Below the pieces are notes generated by a model. It made no database searches and was not told where the DNA came from. It worked only from the letters and a program-made list of their open reading frames with translations. Source: Mercurialis annua (taxonomy: Eukaryota > Streptophyta > Magnoliopsida > Malpighiales > Euphorbiaceae). From it: DNA of 64,000 nucleotides. This document shows, piece after piece, positions 39,861 through 53,336 of the stretch (its first letter is position 1; each line of letters begins with the position of its first letter). A program made the position numbers and the translations under genes. Where the stretch lies: positions 24,502,201 to 24,566,200 of the forward strand of contig NC_065571.1 of assembly GCF_937616625.2 (NCBI RefSeq), written 5' to 3'.

Positions 39861-40200
39861 CCTAAAAAAGATGAAACATTTGGATTTGTTTCGTAACGTT
39901 TGTAAACGTTTGGCTGAAATTGCTAAAAAGGTAAAACGCTTGGATTTGTTTCGTAACGTTTGTAAACGTTTGGCTTAAATTGCTAAAAAGGTGAAACGCT
40001 TGGTTTTGTTTCGTAATGTTTGTAAAGGTTTGGCTTAAATTGCTAAAAATGTAAAACGTTTGGACTTGTTTTGTAAAATTTTAAACGTTTGGTTTTGTTT
40101 CGTAACGTTTGTAAACGTTTGGTTCAAATCGCTAAAAAGGTGAAGCGTTTGGATTTATTTCGTAACGTTTGTAAACCTTTGGCTTAAATCCCTAAAAAAG
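39861..40200 (+). repeat. Local 330-bp duplication in the satellite
   Basis: The variant CCTAAAAAAGATGAAAC at 39861 recurs at 40191, with the same downstream unit order (GGCTGAAATTGC, then AAGGTAAAACGC, then CGCTTGGTTTTG). The offset is 330 bp, about 5.5 monomers, so the copy is shifted by half a monomer in 60-bp phase. Confidence 0.75.
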
Positions 40201-43200
40201 ATGAAACGTTTGGATTTGTTTCGTAACGTTTGTAAACGTTTGGCTGAAATTGCTAAAAAGGTAAAACGCTTGGATTTGTTTCGTAACGTTTGTAAACGTT
40301 TGGCTTAAATTGCTAAAAAGGTGAAACGCTTGGTTTTGTTTTGTAACGTTTGTAAAGGTTTGGCTTAAATTGCTAAAAATGTGAAACGTTTAGATTTGTT
40401 TTGTAACATTTTAAACGTTTGGTTTTGTTTCGTAACGTTTGTAAACGTTTGGCTCAAATCGCTAAGAAAGTGAATTGTTTTGATTTATTTCATAACGTTT
40501 GTAAACATTTAGCTTAAACTGCTAAAAAGGCGAAACGTTTGGATTTGTTTTGTAACGTTTGTAAACGTTTGGCTTAAATGGATAAAAAGGTAAACGCTTT
40601 AATTTGTTTTATAACGTTTGTAAACGTTTTGCTTAAATTGGTAAATAGGCGAAACGCTATGTTTTGTTTCGTAACGTTTGTAAAGGTTTGGATTATATCG
40701 CCAAAAATGTGAAACGTTTGGATTTGTTTCGTAACGTTTTACACTTTTTGTTTTGTTTCGTAACGTATGTAAACGTTTGGCTTAAATCGCTAAAAAGGTG
40801 AAACGTTTGGATTTTGTTTCATAACGTTTGTAAACGTTTGGCTTAAATTGCTAAAAAGGCGAAACGTTTGATTTTTTTCATAATGTTTGTAAAAAATTAT
40901 CTTAAATTGCTAAAAAGGCGAAATGCTTAGATTTGTTTCGTAACGTTTGTAAACGTTTGGCTTATATCGCTAAAAAGTTGAAACGTTTGGATTTGTTTCA
41001 TAACCTTTGTAAACGTTTGGTTTAAATCGCCAAAAAGGTGAACATTTGGATTCGTTTCATAACGTTTGTAGACGTTTGGCTTAAATCGATACAAAAGTGA
41101 AATGTTTTAATTTGTTTTGTAACATTTGTAAAGGTTTGGCTTCAATCGCTAAAAAGGTGAAACGTTTGGATTTGTTTCGTAATGTTTGTAAACGTTCGGC
41201 ATAAATCGCTAAAAAGGGGAAACGTTTGGATTTGTTTCATAACGTTTGTAAATGTTTGGCTTAAATCCCTAAAAAGGGGAAACGTTTGGATTTGTTTCGT
41301 AACGTTAGTAAATGTTTGGCTTAAATCGCTAAAAAGGTCAAACGTTTGGATTTGTTTCGTAACGTTTGTAAACGTTTGTCTTATATTGCTAAAAAGGTGA
41401 AACGCTTGGATTTATTTCGTAACTTTTGTAAACGTTTGGCTTAAATTTCTTTCATAATTTTTGGAAACGTTTGGCTCAAATCGTTAAAAACGCGAAATGT
41501 TAGGATTTGTTTCGTAACATTTTGTAAACGTTTGGCTTATATCGCTAAAAAGGTGAAATGTTTGGATTTGTATAGTAACGTTTGTAAATGTTTGGCTTAA
41601 ATCGCAAAAAAGGGGAAACATTTGCATTTGTTTTGTAATGTTTGTAAACGTTTGGCTTAAATTGCTAAAAAGGTGAAACGTTTGGATTTATTTCGTAGCG
41701 TTTGTAAACCTTTGGCTTAAATCCCTAAAAAAGATGAAACGTTTGGATTTGTTTCGTAACGTTTGTAAACGTTTGGCTGAAATTGCTAAAAAGGTAAAAC
41801 GCTTGGATTTGTTTCGTAACGTTTGTAAACGTTTGGCTTAAATTGCTAAAAAGGTGAAACGCTTGGTTTTGTTTTGTAACGTTTGTAAAGGTTTGGCTTA
41901 AATTGCTAAAAATGTGAAACGTTTGGATTTGTTTTGTAACATTTTAAACGTTTGGTTTTGTTTCGTAACGTTTGTAAACGTTTGGCTCAAATCGCTAAGA
42001 AGGTGAATTGTTTTGATTTATTTCATAACGTTTGTAAACATTTAGCTTAAATTGCTAAAAAGGCAAAACGTTTGGATTTGTTTCATAACGTTTGTAAACG
42101 TTTGGCTTAAATGGATAAAAAGGTAAACGCTTTAATTTGTTTTATAACGTTTGTAAACGTTTTGCTTAAATTGGTAAATAGGCGAAACGCTATGTTTTGT
42201 TTCGTAACGTTTGTAAAGGTTTGGATTATATCGCCAAAAATGTGAAACGTTTGGATTTGTTTCGTAACGTTTTACACTTTTGGTTTTGTTTCGTAACGTA
42301 TGTAAATGTTTGGCTTAAATCGCTAAAAAGGTGAAACGTTTGGATTTTGTTTCATAACGTTTGTAAACGTTTGGCTTAAATTGCTAAAAAGGCGAAACGT
42401 TTGATTTTTTTCGTAATGTTTGTATAAAATTATCTTAAATTTCTAAAAAGGCGAAATGCTTAGATTTGTTTCGTAACGTTTGTAAACGTTTGGCTTATAT
42501 CGCTAAAAAGGCGAAACGTTTGGATTTGTTTTCATAACCTTTGTAAACATTTGGCTTAAATCGCCAAAAAGGTGAACATTTGGATTCGTTTCATAACGTT
42601 TGTAAACGTTTGGCTTAAATCGATACAAAAGTGAAATGTTTTAATTTGTTTCGTAACATTTGTAAAGGTTTGGCTTCAATCGCTAAAAAGGTGAAAAATT
42701 TGGATTTGTTTCGTAATGTTTGTAAACGTTCGGCATAAATCGCTAAAAAGGGGAAACGTTTGGATTTGTTTCATAACGTTTGTAAATGTTTGGCTTAAAT
42801 CGCTAAAAAGGGGAAACGTTTGGATTTGTTTCGTAACGTTAGTAAACGTTTGGCTTAAATCGCTAAAAAGGTCAAACGTTTGGATTTGTTTCGTAACGTT
42901 TGTAAATGTTTGTCTTATATTGCTAAAAAGGTGAAACGCTTGGATTTATTTCGTAACTTTTGTAAACGTTTGGCTTAAATTTCTAAAACGCGAAACGCTT
43001 GGATTTCTTTCGTAGTTTTTGGAAACGTTTGGCTCAAATCGTTAAAAACGCGAAATGTTTGGATTTGTTTCGTAACATTTTGTAAACGTTTGGCTTAAAT
43101 CGCTAAAAATGTGAAATGTTTGGATTTGTATAGTAACGTTTGTAAATGTTTGGCTTAAATCACAAAAAAGGGGAAACGTTTGCATTTGTTTTGTAATGTT

Positions 43201-43281
43201 TGTAAACGTTTGGCTTAAATTGCTAAAAAGGTGAAACCTTTGGATTTATTTCGTAACGTTTGTAAACCTTTGGCTTAAATC
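40191..43281 (+). repeat. Two tandem higher-order units of 1.53-1.56 kb
   Basis: The marker CCTAAAAAAGATGAAAC falls at 40191, 41724 and 43282, giving units of 1,533 and 1,558 bp that match closely by eye. The length difference is largely one indel of about 24 bp: 41441-41460 (TTTCTTTCATAATTTTTGG) lacks a piece present near 42975-43020. The 72-residue frames at 41182-41400 and 42716-42934 are the same repeat translation, 1,534 bp apart. A further partial copy continues after 43282. Confidence 0.85.
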
Positions 43282-46200
43282 CCTAAAAAAGATGAAACGT
43301 TTGGATTTGTTTCGTAACGTTTGTAAACGTTTGGCTGAAATTGCTAAAAAGGTAAAACGCTTGGATTTGTTTTGTGACGTTTGTAAACGTTTGGCTTAAA
43401 TTGCTAAAAAGGTGAAACGCTTGGTTTTGTTTTGTAACGTTTGTAAACATTTAGCTTAAATCGATACAAAAGTGAAATGTTTGAATTTGTTTCGTAACGT
43501 TTGTAAAGGTTTGGCTTCAATCGCTCAAAAGGTGAAACGTTTGAATTTGTTTCGTAATGTTTGTAAACGTTTGGCATAAATCGCTGAAAAGGTGAAATGT
43601 TTGGATTTCTTTCGTAACGTTTTAAACGTTTGCTTAAATCGCTTAAATGGGGAAACATTTGGATTTGTTTCGTAAGGTTTGTAAACATATGGCTTAAATT
43701 ACTAAAAAGGTGAAATGTTTAGTTTTGTTTCGTAACGTTTGTAAACGTTCGACTTAACTCGTTAAAAAGGTGAAACGTTTGGATTTGTTTCGTAACGTTT
43801 GTAAATGTTTGGCATAAATTGCTAAAAAGGTGAAACGCTTGGATTTGTTTCGTACTGTTTGTAAACGTTTGACTTAAATCCCTAAAAAAGATGAAACGTT
43901 TGGATTTGTTTCATAACGTTTGTAAACATTTGGCTGAAATTGCTAAAAATGTAAAACGCTTGGATTTGTTTCGTATCGTTTGTAAACGTTTGGCTTAAAT
44001 TGCTAAAAAGGTGAAATGCTTGGTTTTGTTTCGTAACGTTTGTAAAGGTTTGGCTTAAATTGCTAAAAATGTGAAACGTTTGGATTTGTTTTGTAACATT
44101 TTAAACGTTTGGTTTTGTTTCGTAACGTTTGTAAACGTTTGGCTCAAATCGCTAAGAAGGTGAAGCGTTTTGATTTGTTTCATAACGTTTGTAAATATTT
44201 AGCTTAAATTGCTAAAAAGGCAAAATGTTTGGATTTGTTTCGTAACGTTTTTAAACGTTTGGCTTAAATGGCTAAAAAGGTGAAACGCTTTAATTTGTTT
44301 CATAACGTTTGTAAACGTTTTGCTTAAATTGGTAAATAGGCGAAACGCTATGTTTTGTTTCGTAACGTTTGTAAAGGTTTAGCTTATATTCCCAAAAATG
44401 TGAAACGTTTTGATTTGTTTCATAACGTTTTACACTTTTGGTTTTGTTTCGTAACGTATTTAAACGTTTGGCTTAAATCGCTAAAAAGGTGAAACATTTG
44501 GATATTTTTTCATAACGTTTGTAAACGTTTGGCTTAAATTACTAAAAAGGCGAAACGTTTGATTTTTTTCGTAATGTTTGTAAATAATTATCTTAAATTG
44601 CTAAAAAGGCAAAATGCTTAGATTTGTTTCGTAACGTTTGTAAACGTTTGGCTTATATCGCTAAAAAGGTGAAACGTTTGGATTTGTTTCATAACCTTTG
44701 TAAACGTTTGGCTTAAATCGCCAAAAAGGTGAACATTTGGATTTGTTTCATAACGTTTGTAAACGTTTGGCTTAAATCGATACAAAAGTGAAATGTTTGA
44801 ATTTGGTTCGTAACGTTTGTATAGGTTTGGCTTCAATCGCTAAAAAGGTGAAACGTTTGAATTTGTTTCGTAATGTTTGTAAACGTTTGGCATAAATCGC
44901 TAAAAAGGTGAAATGTTTGGATTTGTTTCGTAACGTTTTAAACGTTTGCTTAAATCGCTTAAATGGGGAAACATTTGGATTTGTTTCGTAATGTTTGTAA
45001 ACATTTGGCTTAAATTGCTGAAAAGGTGAAATGTTTGGTTTTGTTTCGTAACGTTTGTAAACGTTCGGCTTAACTCGTTAAAAATGTGAAACGTTTGGAT
45101 TTGTTTCGTAACGTTTGTAAACGTTTGGCATAAATTGCTAAAAACGTGAAACGCTTGGATTTGTTTCGTAACGTTTGTAAACGTTTGGCTTAAATTACTA
45201 ATAAGGTGAAACACTTGAATTTGTTTCGGAACACTTGGATTTGTGTTATAACGTTTGTAAACATTTGGCTTATATGTTTGTTAGGGTTTGGCTTAAATCG
45301 CTAAAAATGTGAAACGTTTCGATTTATTTCGTAACTTTTTAAATGTTTGGTTTTATTTTGTAACGTTTCTAAACGATTGTCTTAAATCATTAAAAAGGTG
45401 AAATGTTTGGAATTGTTTCGTAACGTTTGTAAACGTTTGGCTTAAATTGCTAAAAAGGTGAAACGCTTGCATTTGTTTCGTAACGTTTGTAAACGTTTGC
45501 CTTAAATTGCTAAAAAATTGGAAACGTTTAGATTTATTTCGTAACCTTTTAAACGTTTGGTTTTGTTTCGTAACGTTTGTAAACGTTCTGCTTAAATCGC
45601 TAAAAATGTGAAACGTTTGTATTTGTTTCATAACGTTTGTAAACGTTTGGCTTAAATCACTAAAAAGGTGAAACATTTGGATTTATTTCGTAACATTTGT
45701 AAACGTTTGGCTTAAATTGCTAAAAAGGTGACACGTTTCGATTTCTTTCGTAACCTTTGTAAACGTTTGGCTTAAATCGCTAAAAAGGTGTAATATTTGC
45801 CTTTGTTTTATAACCTTTGTAAACGTTTGGCTGAAATTGTTGAAAACGTGAAACGCTTGGATTTATTTTGTAATGTTTGTAAACATTTTGCGTAAATTGC
45901 TAAAAAGGTGACACGCTTGGATTTGTTTCTTAACCATTGTAAACGTTTAGCTTAAATCGCTAAAAAGGTGAAATGTTTAGATTTGTTTCGTGGCGTTTGT
46001 AAACGTTTGGCTTAAATCGCTACAAAGGTGAAACATTTGGATTTGTTTCATAATGTTTGTAAACGTTTGGGTAAAATCGCTAAAAAGGTGAAACGTGTGG
46101 ATTTGTTCCGTAACGTTTGAAAACGTTTGGCTTCAATCGCAAAATGGGTGAAACTTTTGGTTTTGTTTCGTAACGTTTGTAGACGTTCGGCTCAATTTGC

Positions 46201-48950
46201 TAAAAAGGTGAACGTTTGGACTTGTTTTGTAACATTTGTAAATTTTTGGCTTAAATCGTTAAAAAGGTGAAAAGTTTCGATTTGTTTCATAAAGTTTGTA
46301 ACAGTTTGGTTCAATTGCTAAAAATGTGAAAAGGTGAAATGCTTGGATTTGTTTCGTACCGTTTGGAAACGTTTGGCTTAAGTTGTTAAAAAGATGAAAT
46401 GCTTGGATTTGTTTCATAACGTTTGTAAATGTTTGGCTTAAATCGCTAAAAAGGGGAAACGTTTGGATTTGTTTCGTAACGTTTGTAAATGTTTGCCTTA
46501 TATTGCTAAAAAGGTGAAACTTTTCGTTTTGTTTCGTATCCTTTGTAAACGTTCCGCATAAATCGCTAAAAAGGTGAAACAGTTGGATTTGTTTCATAAC
46601 GTTTTAAACATTTGGATTTATTTCGAAATGTTTGGATATTTTGTAACGTTTGTAAACGTTTGTCTTCAATCACTAAAAAGGTGAAACGTTTGGATTTTTT
46701 TCGTTACGTTTGTAAACATTTGGATTAAATCACTCAAAATGTGAAACGTTTGGATTTGTTTTGTAACGTTTACAAATATTTGGTTTTGTTTTGTAATGTT
46801 TATAAACGTTTGGCTTAAATCGCTAAAATGGGGAAACGTTTGGTGTTGTTTTGTCACGTTTGTAAACGTTTGAATTTGTTTCGTAACGTTTTAAACATTT
46901 GGTTTTGTTTCGTAACGTTTATAAACGTTTGACTTAATTCGCTAAAAAGGTGTAACGTTTAGTTTTGTTTCCTAACGTTTGTAAACGTTTGGCTTAATTC
47001 GCTAAAAAGGGGAAACGTTTGGATTTCTTTCGTAGCGTTTGTAAACGTATGGCTTAAATCGCTATAAATGTGAAACTTTTGATTTTGTTTCGTAACGTTT
47101 GTAAACGTTTGGCTTAAATCTCTAAATAGGTTAGACGTTTGGTTTTGTTTCGTATTGTTTGTTTCGTAACGTTTTAAACGTTTGGTTTTGTATCGTAATG
47201 TTTGTAAACGTTTGGCTTAAATTGCAAAAAAGGTGAAACGTTTGGTTTTGTTTCCTAACGTTTGTAAACGTTTGGCTTAAATCGCTAAAAAGGTAAAACA
47301 TTTGGTTTTATTTCGTAACGTTTGTAAACATTTCGATTTGTTTCGTAACGTTTTAAACGTTTGGTTTTGTTTCGTAAAGTTTGTAAACGTTTGACTTAAA
47401 TCGCTAAAAAGGTGAAATGTTTGGTTTTGTTTCGTAATCTTTGTAAACATTTGGCTTAATTCGCTAAAAAGGTGAAACATTTGGAATTGTTTCGTAACGT
47501 TTGTAATCGTTTGGGTTCAATCGCCAAAAAGATGAAATGTTTGGATTTGTTTAGTAGTGTTTGTAAACGTTTGGCTTAAATCGCTAAAAATGTGAAACGC
47601 TGGGTTTTGTTCCGTAACATTCGTAAACGTTTGGCATAAATTGCTAAAAAGGTGAAACGCTTGGATTTGTTTCGTAATGTTTGTAAATGTTTGGCTTCAA
47701 TTGCTAAAAAGGTGAAACGTTTGGTTTTGTTTCGTAACGTTTGTAAACGTTTGGCTTAAATCGTTAAAAAGGAGAAACGTTTGAATTTGCTTCGTAACGT
47801 TTTAAACGTTTGGATTTGTTTCGAAACGTTTGGATTTGTATCGAAATATTTGTATTTGTTTCGTGACATTTGTAAATTTTTGGCTTCAATAACTGAAATA
47901 TTGAAATGTTTAGATTTGTTTCGTAACGTTTGTAAACGTTTTGCTTAATTTGCTAAAAAGGTAAAACACTTAGATTTGTTTCGTAACGTATATAAATGTT
48001 TGGCTTAAATTTCTAAAAAGATGAAACATTTGAATTTGTTTCCTAACCTTTGTAAACGTTTGGCTTAAATCACTAAAAAGGTGAAACATTTGGATTTGTT
48101 TCATAACGTTTGCAAACGATTGGCTAAAATAGCTAAAAAGGTGAAACGTTTGGATTTGTTTCGTAACATTTGTAAACGTTTGGCTTAAATTGCAAAAAAG
48201 GCGAAACACTTGGATTTGTTTCCTAACGTTTGTAAATGGTTGGCTTAAATTGCTAAAAAGGTGAAACGCTTGGATTTGTTTCGTAACGTTTGTAAATGTT
48301 TGGCTTAAATTGCTAAAAAGGTGAAACGCTTGGTTTTGTTTCGTAACGTAGGCTTAAATCGCTAAAAATGAGAAATGTTTGGATTTGTTTAGTAACTTTT
48401 TAAACGTTTGGTTTTGTTTTGTAACGTTCGTAAACGTTTGGATTAAATCGCTAAAAAGGCGAAACGTTTGAATTTGTTTTGTAATGTTTGTAAACGTTTG
48501 GCTTAGATCGCTAAAAAGGTGAAACGTTTGGATTTGTGTAGTAACGTTTGAAAACGTGTGGCTTAAATCTAAAATGGTGAAACTCTTGGATTTGTTTGGT
48601 AAGGTTTGTAAACGTCTGACTTAAATCGCTAAAAAGGGGAAATGTTTGGATTTGTTTCGTAACGGTTGTAAATGTTTGGCTTAACTAAAAAGGGGAAACA
48701 TTTGGATTTTTTTCGTAACGTTAGTAAACGTTTGGCTTAAATCGCTAAAAAGGTCAAACGTTTGGATTTGTTTCGTAACTTTTGTAAATGTTTGTCTTAT
48801 ATTGCTAAAAAGGTGAAATGTTTGGATTTCTTTCGTAACTTTTGTAAACGTTTGTCTTAAATTTCTAAAAACGCGAAACGGTTGGATTTCTTTCGTAACT
48901 TTTGTAAACGTTTGGCTTAAATTGCTAAAAACGCGAAACGTTTGGATTTG

Positions 48951-51823
48951 ATTCGTAACATTTTATAAACGTTTGGCTTAAATCGCTAAAAAGATGAAAT
49001 GTTTGGATTTGTATAGTAACGTTTGTAAATGTTTGGCTTAAATTGCAAAATGGGGAAACGTTTGCATTTGTTTTGTAACATTTGTAAATGTTTGGCTTAA
49101 ATTGCTAAAAAGGTGAAACGTTTGGATTTGTTTCGTAACGTTTGTAAACGTTTGGCTTAAATCCCTAAAAAAGATGAAACGTTTGGATTTGTTTCATAAC
49201 GTTAGTAAACGTTTGGCTTAAATTGCTAAAAAGGCAAAACCCTTGGATTTGTTTCGTAACGTTTGTAAACGTTTGGCTTAAATTGCTAAAAAGGTTAAAC
49301 GCTTGGTTTTGTTTCGTAATATTTGTGAAGGTTTGGCTTAAATTGCTAAAAATGTGAAACGTTTGGATTTGTTTCGTAACATTTTAAACGTTTGGTTTTG
49401 TTTCGTAAGGTTTGTAAACGTTTGGCTCAAATCGCTAAGAAGGGGAAACGTTTTGATTTGTTTCGTAACGTTTGTAAACATTTGTCTTAAATGGCTAAAA
49501 AGGCGAAACGTTTGGATTTGTTTCGTAACGTTTGTAGACGTTTGGCTTAAATGGCTAAAAAGGTGAAACACTTTAATTTGTTTCATAACGTTTGTAAAGG
49601 TTTGGCTTATATCGCCAAAAATGTGAAACGTTTGGATTTGTTTCGTAACGTTTTAAACTTTTGGTTTTGTTTCTTAACGTATGTAAACCATTGGCTTATA
49701 TTGCTAAAAAGGTGAAACATTTGGATTTTGCTTCATAACGTTTGTAAACGTTTGGCTTAAATCGCTAAAAAGGCGAAACGTTTGATTTGTTTCGTAATGT
49801 TTGTAAAAATTTAGCTTAAATTTCTAAAAAGGCGAAACGCTTAGATTTGTTTCATAACGTTTGTAAACGTTTGGCTTATATCGCTAAAAAGGTGAAACGT
49901 TTGGATTTGTTTCATAACATTTGTAAACGTTTGGCTTAAATCGCCAAAAAGGTGAACGTTTGGATTTGTTTCGTAACGTTTGTAAACGTTTGGCTCTAAT
50001 CGATACAAAAGTGAAATCTTTGAATTTGTTTCGTAACGTTTGTTAAGGTTTGGCTTCAATCGCTAAAAAGGGGAAACGTTTGAATTTGTTTCGTAATGTT
50101 TGTAAACGTTTGGCATAAATCGCTAAAAAGGTGAAATGTTTGGATTTATTTCGTAACGTTTTAAACTTTTGGTATAAATAGCTTAAATGGGGAAACATTT
50201 GGATTTATTTCATAACGTTTGTAAACATTTGGCTTAAATTGCTAAAAAGGTGAAATGTTTAGTTTTGTTTCGTAACGTTTGTAAACGTTCAGCTTAAATC
50301 ATTAAAAAGGTGAAACGTTTGGATTTGTTTCGTAACGTTTGTAAACATTTGGCATAAATTGCTAAAAAGGTGAAACGCTTGGATTTGATTCGTAACATTT
50401 TATAAACGTTTGGCTTAAATCGCTAAAAAGATGAAATGTTTGGATTTGTATAGTAACGTTTGTAAATGTTTGGCTTAAATTGCAAAATGGGGAAACGTTT
50501 GCATTTGTTTTGTAACATTTGTAAATGTTTGGCTTAAATTGCTAAAAAGGTGAAACGTTTGGATTTTTTTCATAACGTTTGTAAACGTTTGGCTTAAATC
50601 CCTAAAAAAGATGAAACGTTTGGATTTGTTTCATAACGTTAGTAAACGTTTGGCTTAAATTGCTAAAAAGGCAAAACCCTTGGATTTGTTTCGTAACGTT
50701 TGTAAACGTTTGGCTTAAATTGCTAAAAAGGTTAAACGCTTGGTTTTGTTTCGTAATATTTGTGAAGGTTTGGCTTAAATTGCTAAAAATGTGAAATGTT
50801 TGGATTTGTTTCGTATCATTTTAAACGTTTGGTTTTGTTTCGTAACGTTTGTAAACGTTTGGCTCAAATCCCTAAGAAGGGGAAACGTTTTGATTTGTTT
50901 CGTAACGTTTGTAAACATTTGGCTTGAATGGCTAAAAAGGCGAAACGTTTGGATTTATTTCGTAACGTTTGTAGACGTTTGGCTTAAATGGCTAAAAAGG
51001 TGAAACACTTTAATTTGTTTCATAACGTTTGTAAAGGTTTGGCTTATATCGCCAAAAATGTGAAACGTTTGGATTTGTTTCGTAACGTTTTACACTTTTG
51101 GTTTTGTTTCTTAACGTATGTAAACCATTGGCTTATATTGCTAAAAAGGTGAAACATTTGGATTTTGCTTCATAACGTTTGTAAACGTTTGGCTTAAATC
51201 GCTAAAAAGGCGAAACGTTTGATTTGTTTCGTAATGTTTGTAAAAATTTAGCTTAAATTTCTAAAAAGGCGAAACGCTTAGATTTGTTTCGTAACGTTTG
51301 TAAACGTTTGGCTTATATCGCTAAAAAGGTGAAACGTTTGGATTTGTTTCATAACATTTGTAAACGTTTGGCTTAAATCGCCAAAAAGGTGAACGTTTGG
51401 ATTTGTTTCGTAACGTTTGTAAACGTTTGGCTCTAGTCGATACAAAAGTGAAATGTTTGAATTTGTTTCGTAACGTTTGTTAAGGTTTGGCTTTAATCGC
51501 TAAAAAGGGGAAACGTTTGAATTTGTTTCGTAATGTTTGTAAACGTTTGGCATAAATCGCTAAAAAGGTGAAATGTTTGGATTTATTTCGTAACGTTTTA
51601 AACGTTTGGTTTAAATAGCTTAAATGGGGAAACATTTGGATTTATTTCATAACGTTTGTAAACATTTGGCTTAAATTGCTAAAAACGTGAAATGTTTAGT
51701 TTTGTTTCGTAACGTTTGTAAACTTTCGGCTTAAATCATTAAAAAGGTGAAACGTTTGGATTTGTTTCGTAACGTTTGTAAACATTTGGCATAAATTGCT
51801 AAAAAGGTGAAACGCTTGGATTT
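48951..51823 (+). repeat. Tandem duplication of a 1,437-bp higher-order unit
   Basis: ATTCGTAACATTTTATAAAC starts at 48951 and again at 50388, and the variants after it run in the same order with few substitutions. The marker pair 49651/51088 and the frames at 49354 and 50791 have the same 1,437-bp offset. High similarity implies a recent unequal exchange. Confidence 0.85.
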
Positions 51824-53336
51824 GTTTCGTAACGTTTGTAAACGTTTGCCTTAAATTGCTAAAAAATGGAAACGTTTAGATTTGTTTCGTAGCGTTTTAA
51901 ACGTTTGGTTTTGTTTCGTAACGTTTGTAAACGTTCCGCTTAAATCGCTAAAAATGTGAAACGTTTGTATTTGTTTCGTAGCGTTTGTAAACGTTTGGCT
52001 TAAATCGCTAAAAAGGTGAAACATTTGGATTTGTTTCGTAACATTTGTAAACGTTTGGCTTAAATTGCTAAAAAGGTGACACGTTTGGATTTCTTTCGTA
52101 ACCTTTGTAAACGTTTGGCTTAAATCGCTAAAAAGGTGAAATATTTGCCTTTGTTTTATAACCTTTGTAAACGTTTGGCTGAAATTGTTGAAAACGTGAA
52201 ACGCTTGGATTTATTTTGTAATGTTTGTAAACATTTTGCATAAATTTCTAAAAAGGTGACATGTTTGGATTTGTTTCTTAGCCATTGTAAACGTTTAGCT
52301 TAAATCGCTAAAAAGGTGAAATGTTTGGATTTGTTTCGTAGCGTTTGTAAACGTTTGGCTTAAATCGCTACAAAGGTGAAACATTTGGATTTGTTTCATA
52401 ATGTTTGTAAACGTTTGGGTAAAATCGCTAAAAAGGTGAAACGTGTGGATTTGTTCCGTAACGTTTGAAAACGTTTGGCTTCAATCGCAAAAAAGGTGAA
52501 ACGTTTGGTTTTGTTTTGTAACGTTTGTAAACGTTCGGCTAAAATTGCTAAAAAGGTGAACATTTGGATTTGCTTTACAACATTTGTAAATTTTTGGCTT
52601 AAATCGCTAAAAAGGTGAAAAGTTTCGATTTGTTTCATAACGTTTGTAACAGTTTAATTAAATTGCTAAAAATGTGAAAAGGTGAAATGCTTGGATTTGT
52701 TTCGTACCGTTTGGAAACGTTTGGCTTAAGTTGTTAAAAAGATGAAATGCTTGGATTTGTTTCGTAACGTTTGTAAACGTTTGGCTTAAATCGCTAAAAA
52801 GGGGAAACGTTTGGATTTGTTTCATAACGTTTGTAAACGTTTGCCTTATATTGCTAAAAAGGTGAAACTTTTCGTTTTGTTTCGTATCCTTTGTAAACAT
52901 TCCGCATAAATCGCTAAAAAGGTGAAACAGTTGGATATTTTTCGTAACGTTTTAAACATTTTGATTTATTTCGAAACGTTTGGCTTAATTCGCTAAAAAG
53001 GTGAAATGTTTGGAATTGTTTCGTAACGTTTGTAATCGTTTGGGTTCAATCGCCAAAAAGTTGAAATGTTTGGATTTGTTTAGTAGTGTTTGTAAATGTT
53101 TGTCTTAAATCGCTAAAAATGTGAAATGTTCGGTTTTATTCCGTAACATTCATAAACGTTTGGCATAAATTGCTAAAAAGGTGAAACGCTTGGATTTGTT
53201 TCGTAATATTTGTAAATGTTTGGCTTAAATTGCTAAAAAGGTGAAACGTTTGGTTTTGTTTCGTAACGTTTGTAAACGTTTGGCTTAAATCGCTAAAAAG
53301 GGGAAACGTTTGAATTTGCTTCGTAACGTTTTAAAC

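Larger units (their letters stand above)
29125..53336 (+). repeat. 60-bp satellite, higher-order repeat block
   Basis: Forward monomers of the same 60-bp family, now arranged in recognisable higher-order units. A marker (AAAGGTTTGGCTTATATCGCC, then a shortened unit with TTTTACACTTTTGG) recurs near 29196, 32021, 37662, 40737, 42270, 44428, 49651 (as TTTTAAAC) and 51088. The first gaps, 2,825 and 5,641 (twice about 2,820), suggest a base unit near 2.82 kb. Later gaps of 3,075, 1,533, 2,158, 5,223 and 1,437 show repeated partial duplication and deletion. The 20-codon period leaves several frames open on both strands; none is a gene. Confidence 0.96.
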
